Assembly: GCF_001006305.1 (NCBI RefSeq)
Contig: NZ_LBHJ01000003.1
Span: forward strand, 1,130,631 to 1,194,630
Direction of reading: 5' to 3'
DNA length: 64,000 nt
Origin: Silvibacterium bohemicum
GTDB lineage: Bacteria; Acidobacteriota; Terriglobia; Terriglobales; Acidobacteriaceae
In this document: positions 11,401 to 19,304 of the stretch, in pieces
Position numbering within the stretch: position 1 is the stretch's first letter
Layout of the letters: the number at the start of each line of letters is the position of its first letter
Notes under the pieces: model-generated
The model's input: the letters and a program-made list of their open reading frames with translations, nothing else
Told to the model about the DNA's origin: nothing
The model's database searches: none
Program-made: the position numbers and the translations under genes

Positions 11401-11804
11401 CCGACCTCTCCGGCATCGTCCTGTCTCTCATGAACCCATCCGGCCAGCAGATCGATGGATTCCTGCGCGTCCACGACATCTACAAGCTGCACATGCCCGC
11501 CGACCTCGTCGTACTAAGCGCGTGCCGCACTGCCCTGGGAAAAAAAACGCGCGGAGAAGGCGTCATCGGCCTCTCACGCGCGTTTTCTTATGCGGGCAGC
11601 CACAAAGTCCTGGCCACGCTCTGGAACGTCAACGACCGTGCCACAGCCGCTCTGATGGAGAACTTCTACGAAGGCTTACTCAAGCAGGGACTCTCCCCGG
11701 CCGCCGCCCTGGCTCGTGCGCAGCGCACTCTGGCGCATAGCAAAAATTGGCATTCGCCTTACTTCTGGGCGCCCTTCATCCTGCTCGGCGATTGGCAGCA
11801 ATAG
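8481..11804 (+). CDS. Secreted TPR-CHAT (caspase-like) protein
   Basis: An 1107-residue protein. A hydrophobic N-terminus (LLAAVFAFPVFAFPVLAQ) is a signal peptide, so the protein should act in the periplasm or outside. A beta-rich domain follows (about 40-155), then many tetratricopeptide repeats (about 165-560; for example GLGNIYTELGEYAWAQAAF), a coiled region, and a CHAT domain (about 790-1105). The caspase-type dyad is present: His in HFSTHA (H966) and Cys in LSACRTALG (C1015). It ends with the family's VLATLWNVNDRAT and FILLGDW motifs. The GTG at 8481 directly follows an in-frame stop. CHAT proteases cleave proteins after activation through their TPR partners; the trigger here is unknown. 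Confidence 0.9.
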   Translation: MLLPDFAVRNGILRSLSNCLLAAVFAFPVFAFPVLAQQKIEPSPLSPYLDPTPTITRVFTTAGEFTDTLKPQSVASYSISLNAGDVASLRLLQTTGEVGALWLDPARQPHSIRRNDSGRNSAIPFTLIAAGSQEIRVRCLSTSTDCTLTLSAQTPRPASASDTTRGNAEDELAEGDQLRRKATAESRAAASPVLDQALASAKEIQDGPLIRRALYLKARLAYETRQFAQARDLMLQAVAMPESPDDIAGTAVCWKMLGYSYASMGELDRGLSSYAEARKFYARNKDALNQEILNENSARAHRILGENGLALEELTAALEEARSIHDERGLVASLEELGNIHLSRGDLQEALDAYRQAIQSPEIEKNPTTHAHVLNGLGNIYTELGEYAWAQAAFDQSVALWRQIKDPMGEAYALDGEAFLAYSQADYPQSFKMHLAALDLLTGTDLERERASILEELGESYEAAGQKSNAVEALSKALALAQKLNLRSIEAACLRSLGEIALAAGDTDAAQKQFEQSDKLDATTLDKREQAHLMADRARLERMLGHLEQARTDIESAVSTIESSRTGIRSAESRTSYFDNQRDYYDFYISLLMQMDRLHPGQSYAASAFNISERARARSLLDTLHESGVETDRGVAPAFIGRERELSNQIEAKLQQLTDAEEKDAPAIRTQLLSLGGEYDAVENEIRSQGSGYGALVRGKTIFAGDLGQHLLDPNAVLLEYWLGEKESYLWAITSTSTTTYRLPSLSALQTQSSALYAALTARNTAVPNETAETRQLRIQKAEQASERDGIALERLLLQPGAQTLHQHTSVVIVAEGPLSSLPFQALPFDGKPLIETHQVVYLPSASLLPELRRNQNRSPHPVLAVFADPVFSPDDPRVDKALEKGLDNSARTPASPINSDALTRSSSDLGLDQFPRLSYSREEAQAIGQLLPERDRKIALDFDANRDAVLNTDWSRYTIVHFSTHALVDDVHPDLSGIVLSLMNPSGQQIDGFLRVHDIYKLHMPADLVVLSACRTALGKKTRGEGVIGLSRAFSYAGSHKVLATLWNVNDRATAALMENFYEGLLKQGLSPAAALARAQRTLAHSKNWHSPYFWAPFILLGDWQQ

Positions 11805-11850
11805 AGCATTTTCCTATGGTGTCCAGCGAACATTCACAACTTACTCGAAA

Positions 11851-11888
11851 CTGTCATTCTGACGACGAAAGGGAGGAAGAATCCTGAC
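11851..11888 (+). repeat. Dispersed TGTCATtCTGA-type repeat, degenerate copy
   Basis: Reads CTGTCATTCTGACGACGAAA and continues with ggaggaagaatcctgac. It is a variant of the intergenic repeat at 12965-13005, in the same orientation, and lies between the CHAT gene and the following membrane-protein gene. Confidence 0.5.
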
Positions 11889-12054
11889 AAGGTGGGCGAA
11901 CCCATGAACGCTTGGCTTTCCCACTCGCGCGAAAGGTTAACTCAACGCATCCTCGATCCCCTGCGAGGCCCCCGCACAAACTTGACCATGCCGACCGCAT
12001 GATGAATCATCGAACTTTGACACTCCTAGTATTGGCGAAGCGAAGGAATCGAGC

Positions 12055-12975
12055 GTGGAAACAATCAATCCCCACGAAAATCAGCCCCAGGACACGCAGG
12101 AGCAGGAAGACCGGCGGCTGGCGCGGGGCTCGATTTTAGGCACGCTCTCCGAAGACGACCTGTTGGAGTTCGACCGCCGCTTCATCGGCACCTCCAACTT
12201 TGTGGACGTCGTACAGGAGGTCGTCTCCGATCTGATCGACGCCTACGCCGCTGACGAACTGAGTCTGGAAGAACGCGAAGCCATTCGCCAATGGGCTCTT
12301 CGCCATCCTGACAACACGCTGCGCCTGCGCTCCGCAATCGCCCTGCGCCAGGTCATGCAGACATCGCATTTCACGTTGGAGAGTAAGCGCCGCAGGAGTT
12401 TTCTTCCCCGCCTCTCGCCGCCCTTCTCGTTCTTTCAAACAAGCCTCGCCGCAGCGGCGGCCTGTCTCCTGTTTCTGACCGTGATCGCCATCTTTCGCCC
12501 CTTCGATCACCGCATCAGCCAGCCCGCGCAAGCCACGCTGCAAACCAAAGCTGCCGCACCTTCTGTAACCACAGCCGCAGCAGGACAAACTCTGCCCGCT
12601 CCTTCTGTAACCGCAACCGATACAAAGCCGAAACACGCAAACGCCGGGCCCGTCTTCACCGCAATGCTCCTGGCGGACGAAAGCCGCGACCAGCACGCAG
12701 TCCAAACCATCACTATCCCCACGGGCGCGAAGGAAATGAAGCTCCAGCTGACCAGCGAAACCGACATCCCACCCGGCCGCTACTCCGCGGTGCTCACTTC
12801 CGCCAAAGGAAAAACGCTGTGGCAAAAACCCAGCCTCACCCATGCCGGAAGCCCATTTCTGACCGTTCAGCTGCCCGCAGAGTTGCTGCCATTAGGAGCG
12901 TACGTCTTAACCCTGCGTTCCGCTAGCCAGGATGAATCGTTGAGCTTTCGATTCCAAGTTGTATTGTCATCCTGA
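12055..12975 (+). CDS. Anti-sigma-like single-pass membrane protein, unknown function
   Basis: A 306-residue protein starting at GTG 12055 (GAAGCGAAGGA ribosome site upstream). The N-terminal ~110 residues are acidic and helical (LSEDDLLEFDRRF, ELSLEEREAIRQW) and resemble the cytoplasmic part of anti-sigma factors, but lack the HxxxCxxC zinc motif. One membrane helix follows (about 127-148, LAAAAACLLFLTVIAIF). After an Ala/Thr/Pro linker, a periplasmic beta-sandwich (about 200-306) resembles the extracytoplasmic tail of such proteins (IPPGRYSAVLTSAKGKTLW). No sigma gene is adjacent; the CHAT gene lies 250 bases upstream. A signal-transmission role is inference. Confidence 0.6.
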   Translation: METINPHENQPQDTQEQEDRRLARGSILGTLSEDDLLEFDRRFIGTSNFVDVVQEVVSDLIDAYAADELSLEEREAIRQWALRHPDNTLRLRSAIALRQVMQTSHFTLESKRRRSFLPRLSPPFSFFQTSLAAAAACLLFLTVIAIFRPFDHRISQPAQATLQTKAAAPSVTTAAAGQTLPAPSVTATDTKPKHANAGPVFTAMLLADESRDQHAVQTITIPTGAKEMKLQLTSETDIPPGRYSAVLTSAKGKTLWQKPSLTHAGSPFLTVQLPAELLPLGAYVLTLRSASQDESLSFRFQVVLSS

Positions 12976-13005
12976 GCGAGCAGAGCGAGTCGAAGGACCT
13001 GCAGT
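12965..13005 (+). repeat. Dispersed TGTCATCCTGAGC repeat overlapping a stop codon
   Basis: Begins TGTCATCCTGAGCGAGCAGA and continues gcgagtcgaaggacctgcagt. It matches a widespread acidobacterial intergenic repeat. The TGA of the preceding gene (12973-12975) lies inside it, so the last residues of that protein come from the repeat. Confidence 0.6.
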
Positions 13006-13090
13006 GTGCTCGCCCAATCACCATCACGAAAGTCCCCGTGCAACTACCTCGCCATTTCAGCTGCACGCTCTTTTCAGATAAAAGAGAAGA

Positions 13091-13987
13091 ATGAGTTCCT
13101 CTGCATCGAAGCCATCCCTCTACACGTTAGCCGGAGAACAATTCCAGCGGCGATGGCTGGACCTGCAGCAATGGGACATGGCGAAGACCAAGCTCAACCT
13201 CAGCCGCCTGGCTAGCCTCAACGAAAAGTCCCGCAAGCCCGTCCGCGCAAACGGCCCCATCGTCTCGTTAACCACCTACGGACGCCGCATCCAGACCGTT
13301 CATCTCACCATCGAGTCCATCGCCGCGGGAACACTGCGCCCTTCGCGCATGATCCTCTGGCTCGACGACGAGCCGGCCCTCCGCAATCTCCCCGTCGGCC
13401 TCAAACGTCTCCAGGACCGCGGCCTCGAAATCCTTCTCAGTGAAAACTTCGGACCCCACACCAAATATTTCCCTTATCTGCAATCGACCAACACATTCGA
13501 CAAACCACTCGTCACCGCCGATGACGACACCGTCTACGCCGCCTCCTGGTTGCAGGGCCTGGCCCGCGGATATGCCACGAACCCCGCAGTGGTGAGCTGT
13601 TATCGCGCACACGAGATCAGGTTCTCAGGCGAGCAGCTCGCGCCCTACGCCACATGGGGACGCTGCCGCACCGATCGACCCGAATACCGCAACTTCGGAA
13701 CCGGCGTCTCCGGCTGCCTCTACCCTCCGGCCTTTCTGAGCACGCTCAAAGCCATGGGCAGGCAATTCGAGCAGGTCTGCCCCAAGGCGGACGATCTATG
13801 GCTGCACGTCAATGCCATTCGCGCTGGCTACAAGATCAGACAGGTCCATCCCTGGCAGATCAACTATCCAGTTCTCCCCGATACGCAAGATATGGGCCTC
13901 GCTGTCTCCAACGTGCACGCCGCACAAAATGACACGCAGATTCAAGCGACATATACAGCGCAGGATCTCGCCCTGCTCCGCTCCTAA
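13091..13987 (+). CDS. Glycosyltransferase-like protein (GT-A fold)
   Basis: A 298-residue soluble protein with a GT-A core: IVSLTTYGRRIQTVHLTIES near residue 57, a nucleotide-sugar/metal DxD-type motif in VTADDDTVY (D144-D146), and a later acidic site (CPKADDLWLHVNAI). There is no signal peptide or membrane helix, so it is cytoplasmic. It is the only plus-strand gene at this end of the polysaccharide locus and converges on the PMT-like gene with a 14-base gap. It likely adds a sugar during exopolysaccharide synthesis; donor and acceptor cannot be told. Confidence 0.72.
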   Translation: MSSSASKPSLYTLAGEQFQRRWLDLQQWDMAKTKLNLSRLASLNEKSRKPVRANGPIVSLTTYGRRIQTVHLTIESIAAGTLRPSRMILWLDDEPALRNLPVGLKRLQDRGLEILLSENFGPHTKYFPYLQSTNTFDKPLVTADDDTVYAASWLQGLARGYATNPAVVSCYRAHEIRFSGEQLAPYATWGRCRTDRPEYRNFGTGVSGCLYPPAFLSTLKAMGRQFEQVCPKADDLWLHVNAIRAGYKIRQVHPWQINYPVLPDTQDMGLAVSNVHAAQNDTQIQATYTAQDLALLRS

Positions 13988-14001
13988 GCTCAGTTTGAGC
14001 C

Positions 14002-15576
14002 TCAGTTCGCGGGTCTCCTAAGAGCAGCCTCACGCCGCAGATCGAAGACCAGTGTAGTGAAAGCGCCGCCCGATTTCCCCGGCGAGAAGTAGCGATAGCT
14101 CCCGATCGGCGCGCTGCAGAATCGCCCCGTCATCTTCGGAGAGTCTTTGCCCGCCTTCGCCGGCTCGGACGTCACATAGCAGCCGTTATCCAGCTTGGCA
14201 TTGGTGCTCACGTAGTAGCGGATGTCATAGTCGCGCAGCACCTGGTTCAAATCCCTCTGCGTGCGCAAAACCTTCAGGTACTGCGCATCCATCATCAGGC
14301 CTTCCAACTGCATGACAGGCTCGTGCATGAGATATCCAGGCGCGCCCGCCCTGTCCCCTATCGCATAATTCCCGGGATGGCTCTGAGAAAACTCCGCGAG
14401 CCATTTGCCCGTCGCGTAAACGCCGTAGCTGCCCTGCTTCGCAACCCCACCCGGCTCTGGAACCTGCGTCAGCAGCTTCGCCGCAATCGCCGTATTCAGC
14501 AGCAGCACCATCGCAACTGCCAGCGCGGCAAAAACTCGCTTGCCCGGCCATCGGAAGAGAAACATGAACGAGAAAATCGGGAAGACGAAGATGTAGTCGT
14601 ACCAGGACCAGCCACCATTCGGCCAGTCGGTAAGACAGGAAAGAAGAAAGATATAGAAGAAAGGAAACGCCGTGAGGCCGAAGAAGAGGAATCGCTTCGG
14701 CGAACGATTGCCCAACGCTGGAACCACAAGCAGCATCAGCACGCAAATCGCAGCGATCGTTCCCGGCACGCTCAATTCAATATGGATGCGCTCGGTGAGA
14801 GGAAAGAAGAAGGACTTGATGCTGGAGAGCGATGGCCAATGGTGCCAGCGAAGCTGCTTCGCCTTTCCCGAGACCGGCGTAGCGCTATGAAAGATCCAGA
14901 TGTTCAAGGCGAGATAGACAACCACCAGCCATGAGCCAAGCGTGTAGATGCCGCCGCGCTCCACCCATTGCCTGAGCGTGAAGCGCTGTCCCAGCCCATC
15001 CAGCACGAACACCAGAAGAATCAGGAATGCAGCGTCCAGTCTGGATAAAACCACCAGGCTCCCCAGCAGCGCCCAAACGACAACTTGCGCATTGGTCCAT
15101 TGAAACTCGGGCCGCAGCCGATACCAGATCCACAGCAACACCAGCGGCAGGGTCAGGATCACTTCCATCCCCGTGCTCGCCAAAACCACCGAGAAGGTGG
15201 CAAGCAGCACCGCACCAGACAAGCTCTTGATCCAGTCCTGCTCCATGCGCAGGCAAAGGTACGAGAACCAATACACGCACAGCACGCTCAACACTGAGAT
15301 GGCTTGCAACAGATAGAACCCGCCCGACGGCGCAATCTTGAACGCGCCCACCATCACCACCATCCACAGCGGATGATAGCCGTTGGTCAGATGAATGCCG
15401 TCGAAGGTGGAGACGCCATGTGCGGCGATATTCTGGGCGACCTTCAGGTAATAGAAGAAATCGTCTTCGTAAAAAGCGAGAAAATCGCCGCCGAAGCGAA
15501 ACCTGAAAAATAACGCCACGGTGGATACGATCGCCACGTAGATGGCCCCGCACCACTTCCCTGCCCGCTCATTCAA
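14002..15576 (-). CDS. PMT/ArnT-like membrane glycosyltransferase
   Basis: A 524-residue protein with roughly ten membrane helices and a short C-terminal soluble tail. The first periplasmic loop carries the family signature YEDDFFYYLKVAQNIAAHG followed by LTNGYHPLWM; the acidic pair is the usual catalytic site of GT-C enzymes that use polyprenyl-phosphate sugars. It would transfer a sugar on the outer face of the inner membrane to a glycan, lipid or protein. It is the last gene of the minus-strand polysaccharide run, 51 bases after the GH28 gene. The substrate is unknown. Confidence 0.78.
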   Translation of the reverse strand: MNERAGKWCGAIYVAIVSTVALFFRFRFGGDFLAFYEDDFFYYLKVAQNIAAHGVSTFDGIHLTNGYHPLWMVVMVGAFKIAPSGGFYLLQAISVLSVLCVYWFSYLCLRMEQDWIKSLSGAVLLATFSVVLASTGMEVILTLPLVLLWIWYRLRPEFQWTNAQVVVWALLGSLVVLSRLDAAFLILLVFVLDGLGQRFTLRQWVERGGIYTLGSWLVVVYLALNIWIFHSATPVSGKAKQLRWHHWPSLSSIKSFFFPLTERIHIELSVPGTIAAICVLMLLVVPALGNRSPKRFLFFGLTAFPFFYIFLLSCLTDWPNGGWSWYDYIFVFPIFSFMFLFRWPGKRVFAALAVAMVLLLNTAIAAKLLTQVPEPGGVAKQGSYGVYATGKWLAEFSQSHPGNYAIGDRAGAPGYLMHEPVMQLEGLMMDAQYLKVLRTQRDLNQVLRDYDIRYYVSTNAKLDNGCYVTSEPAKAGKDSPKMTGRFCSAPIGSYRYFSPGKSGGAFTTLVFDLRREAALRRPAN

Positions 15577-15627
15577 AATCCCGTTCCACCTTTGCTTTTG
15601 TTAATTTGTAACTGTTATCGAACACTA

Positions 15628-17304
15628 TTAAGAACGGATCACCGCATCCGGCGGAACTTCGGAGGAAACCTGAATCGGTTGCGAAGCCTGGCGCAGATCG
15701 TTGCCCATGATCCGGATGTTGTGCGACTCCGCGCCCGAGATATGCGCATAGACAGCCGTGCCTGCCGGCGCAGTGTTCTGGTGAATCACCGCCGACTGCA
15801 CGTTATTCAGGCTCATAAACGGCTCCTGCGGGCTGCTCGCGCTGCCCGAAACACCCGTCATGTTAAGCGCCTGCACGTCGTCGCAAATCAGCATGGGACG
15901 CGGATCGTGCGCCGACGACCGGATCGCCACATTCTGTAGCTGCAAGCCCTTCACATGGCGGACAAAGAGCCCATACGACGACAGGCGGCCCATCATGACC
16001 GCGCCCGGATAGCCATTTGTCTTCTCGGGAACATCCGCGTGCGCCCACTCTTCCTTGCCTGGCTCGTCCGTCGAGATCTGAATATTGCTCAGGCTGATCT
16101 GCTCGATCATCGCTCCCGGGCTTCCTGTAATCGTCGATGTCAGGCTGGCTCCTGTTGCTTTGATCCCGGAGATGTGAATGTTCCGCAGACTGCCTTCCGC
16201 CGGTCGTGGATTGTGCCCATTCTGTCCCTGCAATCGAACGAAAATCGGCGTACGGACATTGCTCATCGTAATGTTCGACACCGTCACCCCATCGACATAA
16301 GCGTGTTCGCTCATCTCGATATCGATGCCCGCGATCACCCTCTCGTTCAGTGGCACATCCCCGCTGTACACTTCGCAGTCCTTGAAGACGATATTTTCAA
16401 ATGCCGCCGGTCCCTCGTTGCCCAGCTTCAGCCCATTGCAGCAGGTGCGCAGCTTGCAATTTGTAACCGTTACGTTGCGGCATACGGTATTTGTGCCGTA
16501 CTGGTTGTAGCTCTTCACGCAGATGGCGTCATCGCCGGTAACGATGTCGCAGTTATTGATCAGCACATCCTGGCAGCACGAAGGATCGATGCCGTCGGAG
16601 TTCGAGGCGTCGATCGGATTGCGAATCTTCACGCCCTCGATCGTCACCGAATTGCAGCCCACCGGCCGCAGCGTCCATCCCGCCGCATTCTGCAGCGTAA
16701 CGTTCTCCACGCGCAGATTGTTGCAGTACACCAATTCGACCATCGGAGAGATGCGGACCGTGCGCGCCCTCTCGAACGCGATCACATCCTTCCACAGATC
16801 CTCGGGCTTGGGCTGCGGTCTGCCCGTCATCGCCAGAAATGCCGAAGAATGCCCGTCGATCACGCCCGGCCCGCGAATAGTCAGGTTATCGGCCCGGTAA
16901 GCAAAGATCAGATGCTTTCCCCCCTGCGCGCCATGTAGCGCGGCAATCTCCGGAGGCAGCGTGTAATCATCGGCATTCGTGCTTCCCAGAATCGTCGCGC
17001 CGGCCTGCATTTCAAAGGTGATGTTGCCGCGCAACACCAGCGTGCCCGTAACATAGGTGCCAGCCGGGATGAGAACCGTTCCGCCACCCGCCGCAGCACA
17101 GCTATCGATAGCCTGCTGCAGTGCAGCCGTGTCTTTGGTCTGCCCGTCTCCCTTGGCCCCAAACGAGCGCGGATTCACCGTATGCCCCGCACGCTGCGCA
17201 AAACTCCGCGCAGGAGAAAGCAGCGACTCAGCGGCAAGTGCCGCTCCTGCGGCGGTGCGCTTCAACATGGTCCGGCGATCGATCAGCGACTGTTTCTCTT
17301 CCAT
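15628..17304 (-). CDS. Glycoside hydrolase family 28 (polygalacturonase-like), TAT-exported
   Basis: A 558-residue protein. The N-terminus has a twin-arginine signal (DRRTMLKRTAAGAALAAES). The mature part begins with the pectate-lyase-superfamily motif (SFGAKGDGQTKDTAALQQAI) and continues as a right-handed parallel beta-helix. GH28 catalytic aspartates are in place: D237 in NSDGID and D258-D259 in TGDDAI. The usual GHG step is replaced by a CNGLKLGNEG segment, which fits a divergent member. It hydrolyses galacturonide-type linkages in family precedent. It lies between an acyltransferase and a PMT-like transferase gene, so it may trim or release the cell's own polysaccharide, though plant pectin is an alternative substrate. 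Confidence 0.88.
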   Translation of the reverse strand: MEEKQSLIDRRTMLKRTAAGAALAAESLLSPARSFAQRAGHTVNPRSFGAKGDGQTKDTAALQQAIDSCAAAGGGTVLIPAGTYVTGTLVLRGNITFEMQAGATILGSTNADDYTLPPEIAALHGAQGGKHLIFAYRADNLTIRGPGVIDGHSSAFLAMTGRPQPKPEDLWKDVIAFERARTVRISPMVELVYCNNLRVENVTLQNAAGWTLRPVGCNSVTIEGVKIRNPIDASNSDGIDPSCCQDVLINNCDIVTGDDAICVKSYNQYGTNTVCRNVTVTNCKLRTCCNGLKLGNEGPAAFENIVFKDCEVYSGDVPLNERVIAGIDIEMSEHAYVDGVTVSNITMSNVRTPIFVRLQGQNGHNPRPAEGSLRNIHISGIKATGASLTSTITGSPGAMIEQISLSNIQISTDEPGKEEWAHADVPEKTNGYPGAVMMGRLSSYGLFVRHVKGLQLQNVAIRSSAHDPRPMLICDDVQALNMTGVSGSASSPQEPFMSLNNVQSAVIHQNTAPAGTAVYAHISGAESHNIRIMGNDLRQASQPIQVSSEVPPDAVIRS

Positions 17305-17333
17305 ATCTCCCTTGTGCGCCTGAGCGTAGATCC

Positions 17334-19259
17334 TCAGGGAAGCTGGCCCTGTTGTACGAATCGTTGAATGGCAAAGATCGATCCATCATCGGTCAAATGC
17401 GAGACATCGAACTGCAGCGGTTCATCGCCGTTTACATACTCCACGCACCGCCCCGCATGACAAAGCGTTCGATAGTACGAGAGGTACCGGACGTGCCATT
17501 GGCTATCCGCCAGCTGCTGCATCTTGTCGTCGAGCTGCCGAAAAGCCGTCAACTGATGACGCGCCGGAATCGATGGATCGTTCTTCGATAGAGCGGAGAT
17601 AAGCAGTCCGGGCAATGCCGTATCGTACTCGACGATGGGACCGAAGAGCGTTACCGGAATATTATTTTGCTGTGCCCATGCGATGGTCTGCGTAAGCTGC
17701 GGAAGATCCTGAGGCTCCCACCGCGCCGCCAGCAGCAATTGGTCGACGTGATGCGACGGTAGGTAGGACGAATAAATAAAATCGATCAATTGCGTGCAGG
17801 AAGAGTGTTCCGTATTACGCAGCACCGGACGGCAGCCCGAGGCCGTGGCCTGCATCACGTTCACATCCGGCAATACGTGCGCCAGCCCATACCAGAGCTG
17901 CGCGGCATGGCTGTCTCCGATTAAAAGATAGTTCTTCTTGCCGCTTACCGCACTCAAACAGACCGATGGATTGTACTTCCCATAGGCATAGTGCGTGCTG
18001 ATGAAACAGGTCCCTTCGCGATAGCCGGATTTGTAATCGAGATAGGCGCCAATGCGCGTAACCTGCGGCGAAAAGCGTGACGTAAAACCATGCGCCCACA
18101 GTGTGCTCCCCGCTGCAATCGCAATACACGCGACCGCAGCCGCAGCCGCGCCGAACAGCGGCGCACCGGAAAGCTTCAGCTTGCCACCGCGGAACGGGAG
18201 CTCGATCCATCTCCACGAGAGGTATCCCGCGATGAGCGATGCGATCACGCCCACCAACTGAATGCTGCGCACCGATCCGGTGCCCACCAGGATGTGCCCG
18301 AGGCCCTGAAACACGATGATGGGCCAATGCCACAGATAGAGCGAATAGGAGATGAGCCCGAGGAAGACCATCGGCCTGGTGGAGAGAAGCCGTCCCACCA
18401 TCGAGGTACCCGCCTGCCCGGCGGCAATGATGGCCGCAGCTCCCAGGCACGGAGCAAGCGCGCTGAAGCCCGGAAACGGCGTCAGCAGCGTATAGGTCAC
18501 GCCCGCAAAGAAAATGAGCAGCAAACCGATTGCCGATGCAGCCTCGCGCAGCCAGCGATGCGTCAGCTGCGGCAAAATCTGCATGGAGAGGATCGTCCCC
18601 AGCAGCAGCTCCCAGGCCCGATACTGCGCCAGATAGAAGGCACTCGACGGAGCGCGAGACGTCTGTACAACGCTTGCGACGAATGTAACCACGGCAAGCA
18701 CAATTACCAAGCTCTGTAGCCGGCGAGGAAAAACCCTGCGCACAAAATAAAGCAACAGTGGAAAGAGCAGATAAAACTGCTCCTCCACGCCCAGTGACCA
18801 CGTATGCAGCAGAGGCTTCGACGCGGCAGGCGCATCGAAGTATCCCGTTTGCGTCCAGAAATAGACATTCGAGACGGAGAAGATGGCAGCCAGCAGAGAC
18901 CGCGCGAAATCTTCCATCTCGGTCGGCAGCAGAAATCGCCACGCCAGGAGGCTGGTCGCCAGAATCACGCCCACCAGCGCCGGCAGGATGCGTCGAATGC
19001 GCCGTTCGTAAAACCCGGTGAGAGAAAATTTGCCCGACTGGATCTGCGACAGGATGATGGAGCTGATCAGGAATCCGGAAATCACGAAAAAGACATCGAC
19101 ACCGACGAAACCGCCGCTGAACAGGTGGATTCGCGAGTGGCACGCGACCACCAGCAGCACCGCGACCGCTCGCAACCCATCGATGTCCGCCCGATATGTG
19201 AGTTTTTGCATCCGTGTCGTTTCTGGTTTGCTATGCACGGTAGCGGTGGATGATTCCAT
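17334..19259 (-). CDS. OafA-type acyltransferase with SGNH domain
   Basis: A 641-residue protein. Residues ~20-370 are an acyltransferase-3 membrane domain with about ten helices (YRADIDGLRAVAVLLVVACH at the start; GFVGVDVFFVISGFLIS; LLHTWSLGVEEQFYL). Residues ~400-641 form a periplasmic SGNH/GDSL domain, with the catalytic Ser in LLIGDSHAAQLWYG. Such proteins O-acetylate sugars of surface polysaccharides, using acyl-CoA from the cytoplasm. An inner ATG (about 19211, MQKLTYRAD) is an alternative start. It lies 29 bases downstream of the previous gap and on the same strand as GH28 and the glycosyltransferases. Confidence 0.9.
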   Translation of the reverse strand: MESSTATVHSKPETTRMQKLTYRADIDGLRAVAVLLVVACHSRIHLFSGGFVGVDVFFVISGFLISSIILSQIQSGKFSLTGFYERRIRRILPALVGVILATSLLAWRFLLPTEMEDFARSLLAAIFSVSNVYFWTQTGYFDAPAASKPLLHTWSLGVEEQFYLLFPLLLYFVRRVFPRRLQSLVIVLAVVTFVASVVQTSRAPSSAFYLAQYRAWELLLGTILSMQILPQLTHRWLREAASAIGLLLIFFAGVTYTLLTPFPGFSALAPCLGAAAIIAAGQAGTSMVGRLLSTRPMVFLGLISYSLYLWHWPIIVFQGLGHILVGTGSVRSIQLVGVIASLIAGYLSWRWIELPFRGGKLKLSGAPLFGAAAAAVACIAIAAGSTLWAHGFTSRFSPQVTRIGAYLDYKSGYREGTCFISTHYAYGKYNPSVCLSAVSGKKNYLLIGDSHAAQLWYGLAHVLPDVNVMQATASGCRPVLRNTEHSSCTQLIDFIYSSYLPSHHVDQLLLAARWEPQDLPQLTQTIAWAQQNNIPVTLFGPIVEYDTALPGLLISALSKNDPSIPARHQLTAFRQLDDKMQQLADSQWHVRYLSYYRTLCHAGRCVEYVNGDEPLQFDVSHLTDDGSIFAIQRFVQQGQLP

Positions 19260-19304
19260 ATTTTCTTGAAGCCTCGCAGTGAGAATGCGGCCGGCTAGCC
19301 GCGC

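Noticed and set aside
8481-11804. Possible peptidase C14 caspase instead of CHAT
   Set aside because: The THA and SACRTALG motifs with long TPR stretch fit CHAT; both share the fold.
15955-16938. 327-codon plus-strand frame antisense to GH28
   Set aside because: Shadow frame; His/Arg-rich and without a start site.
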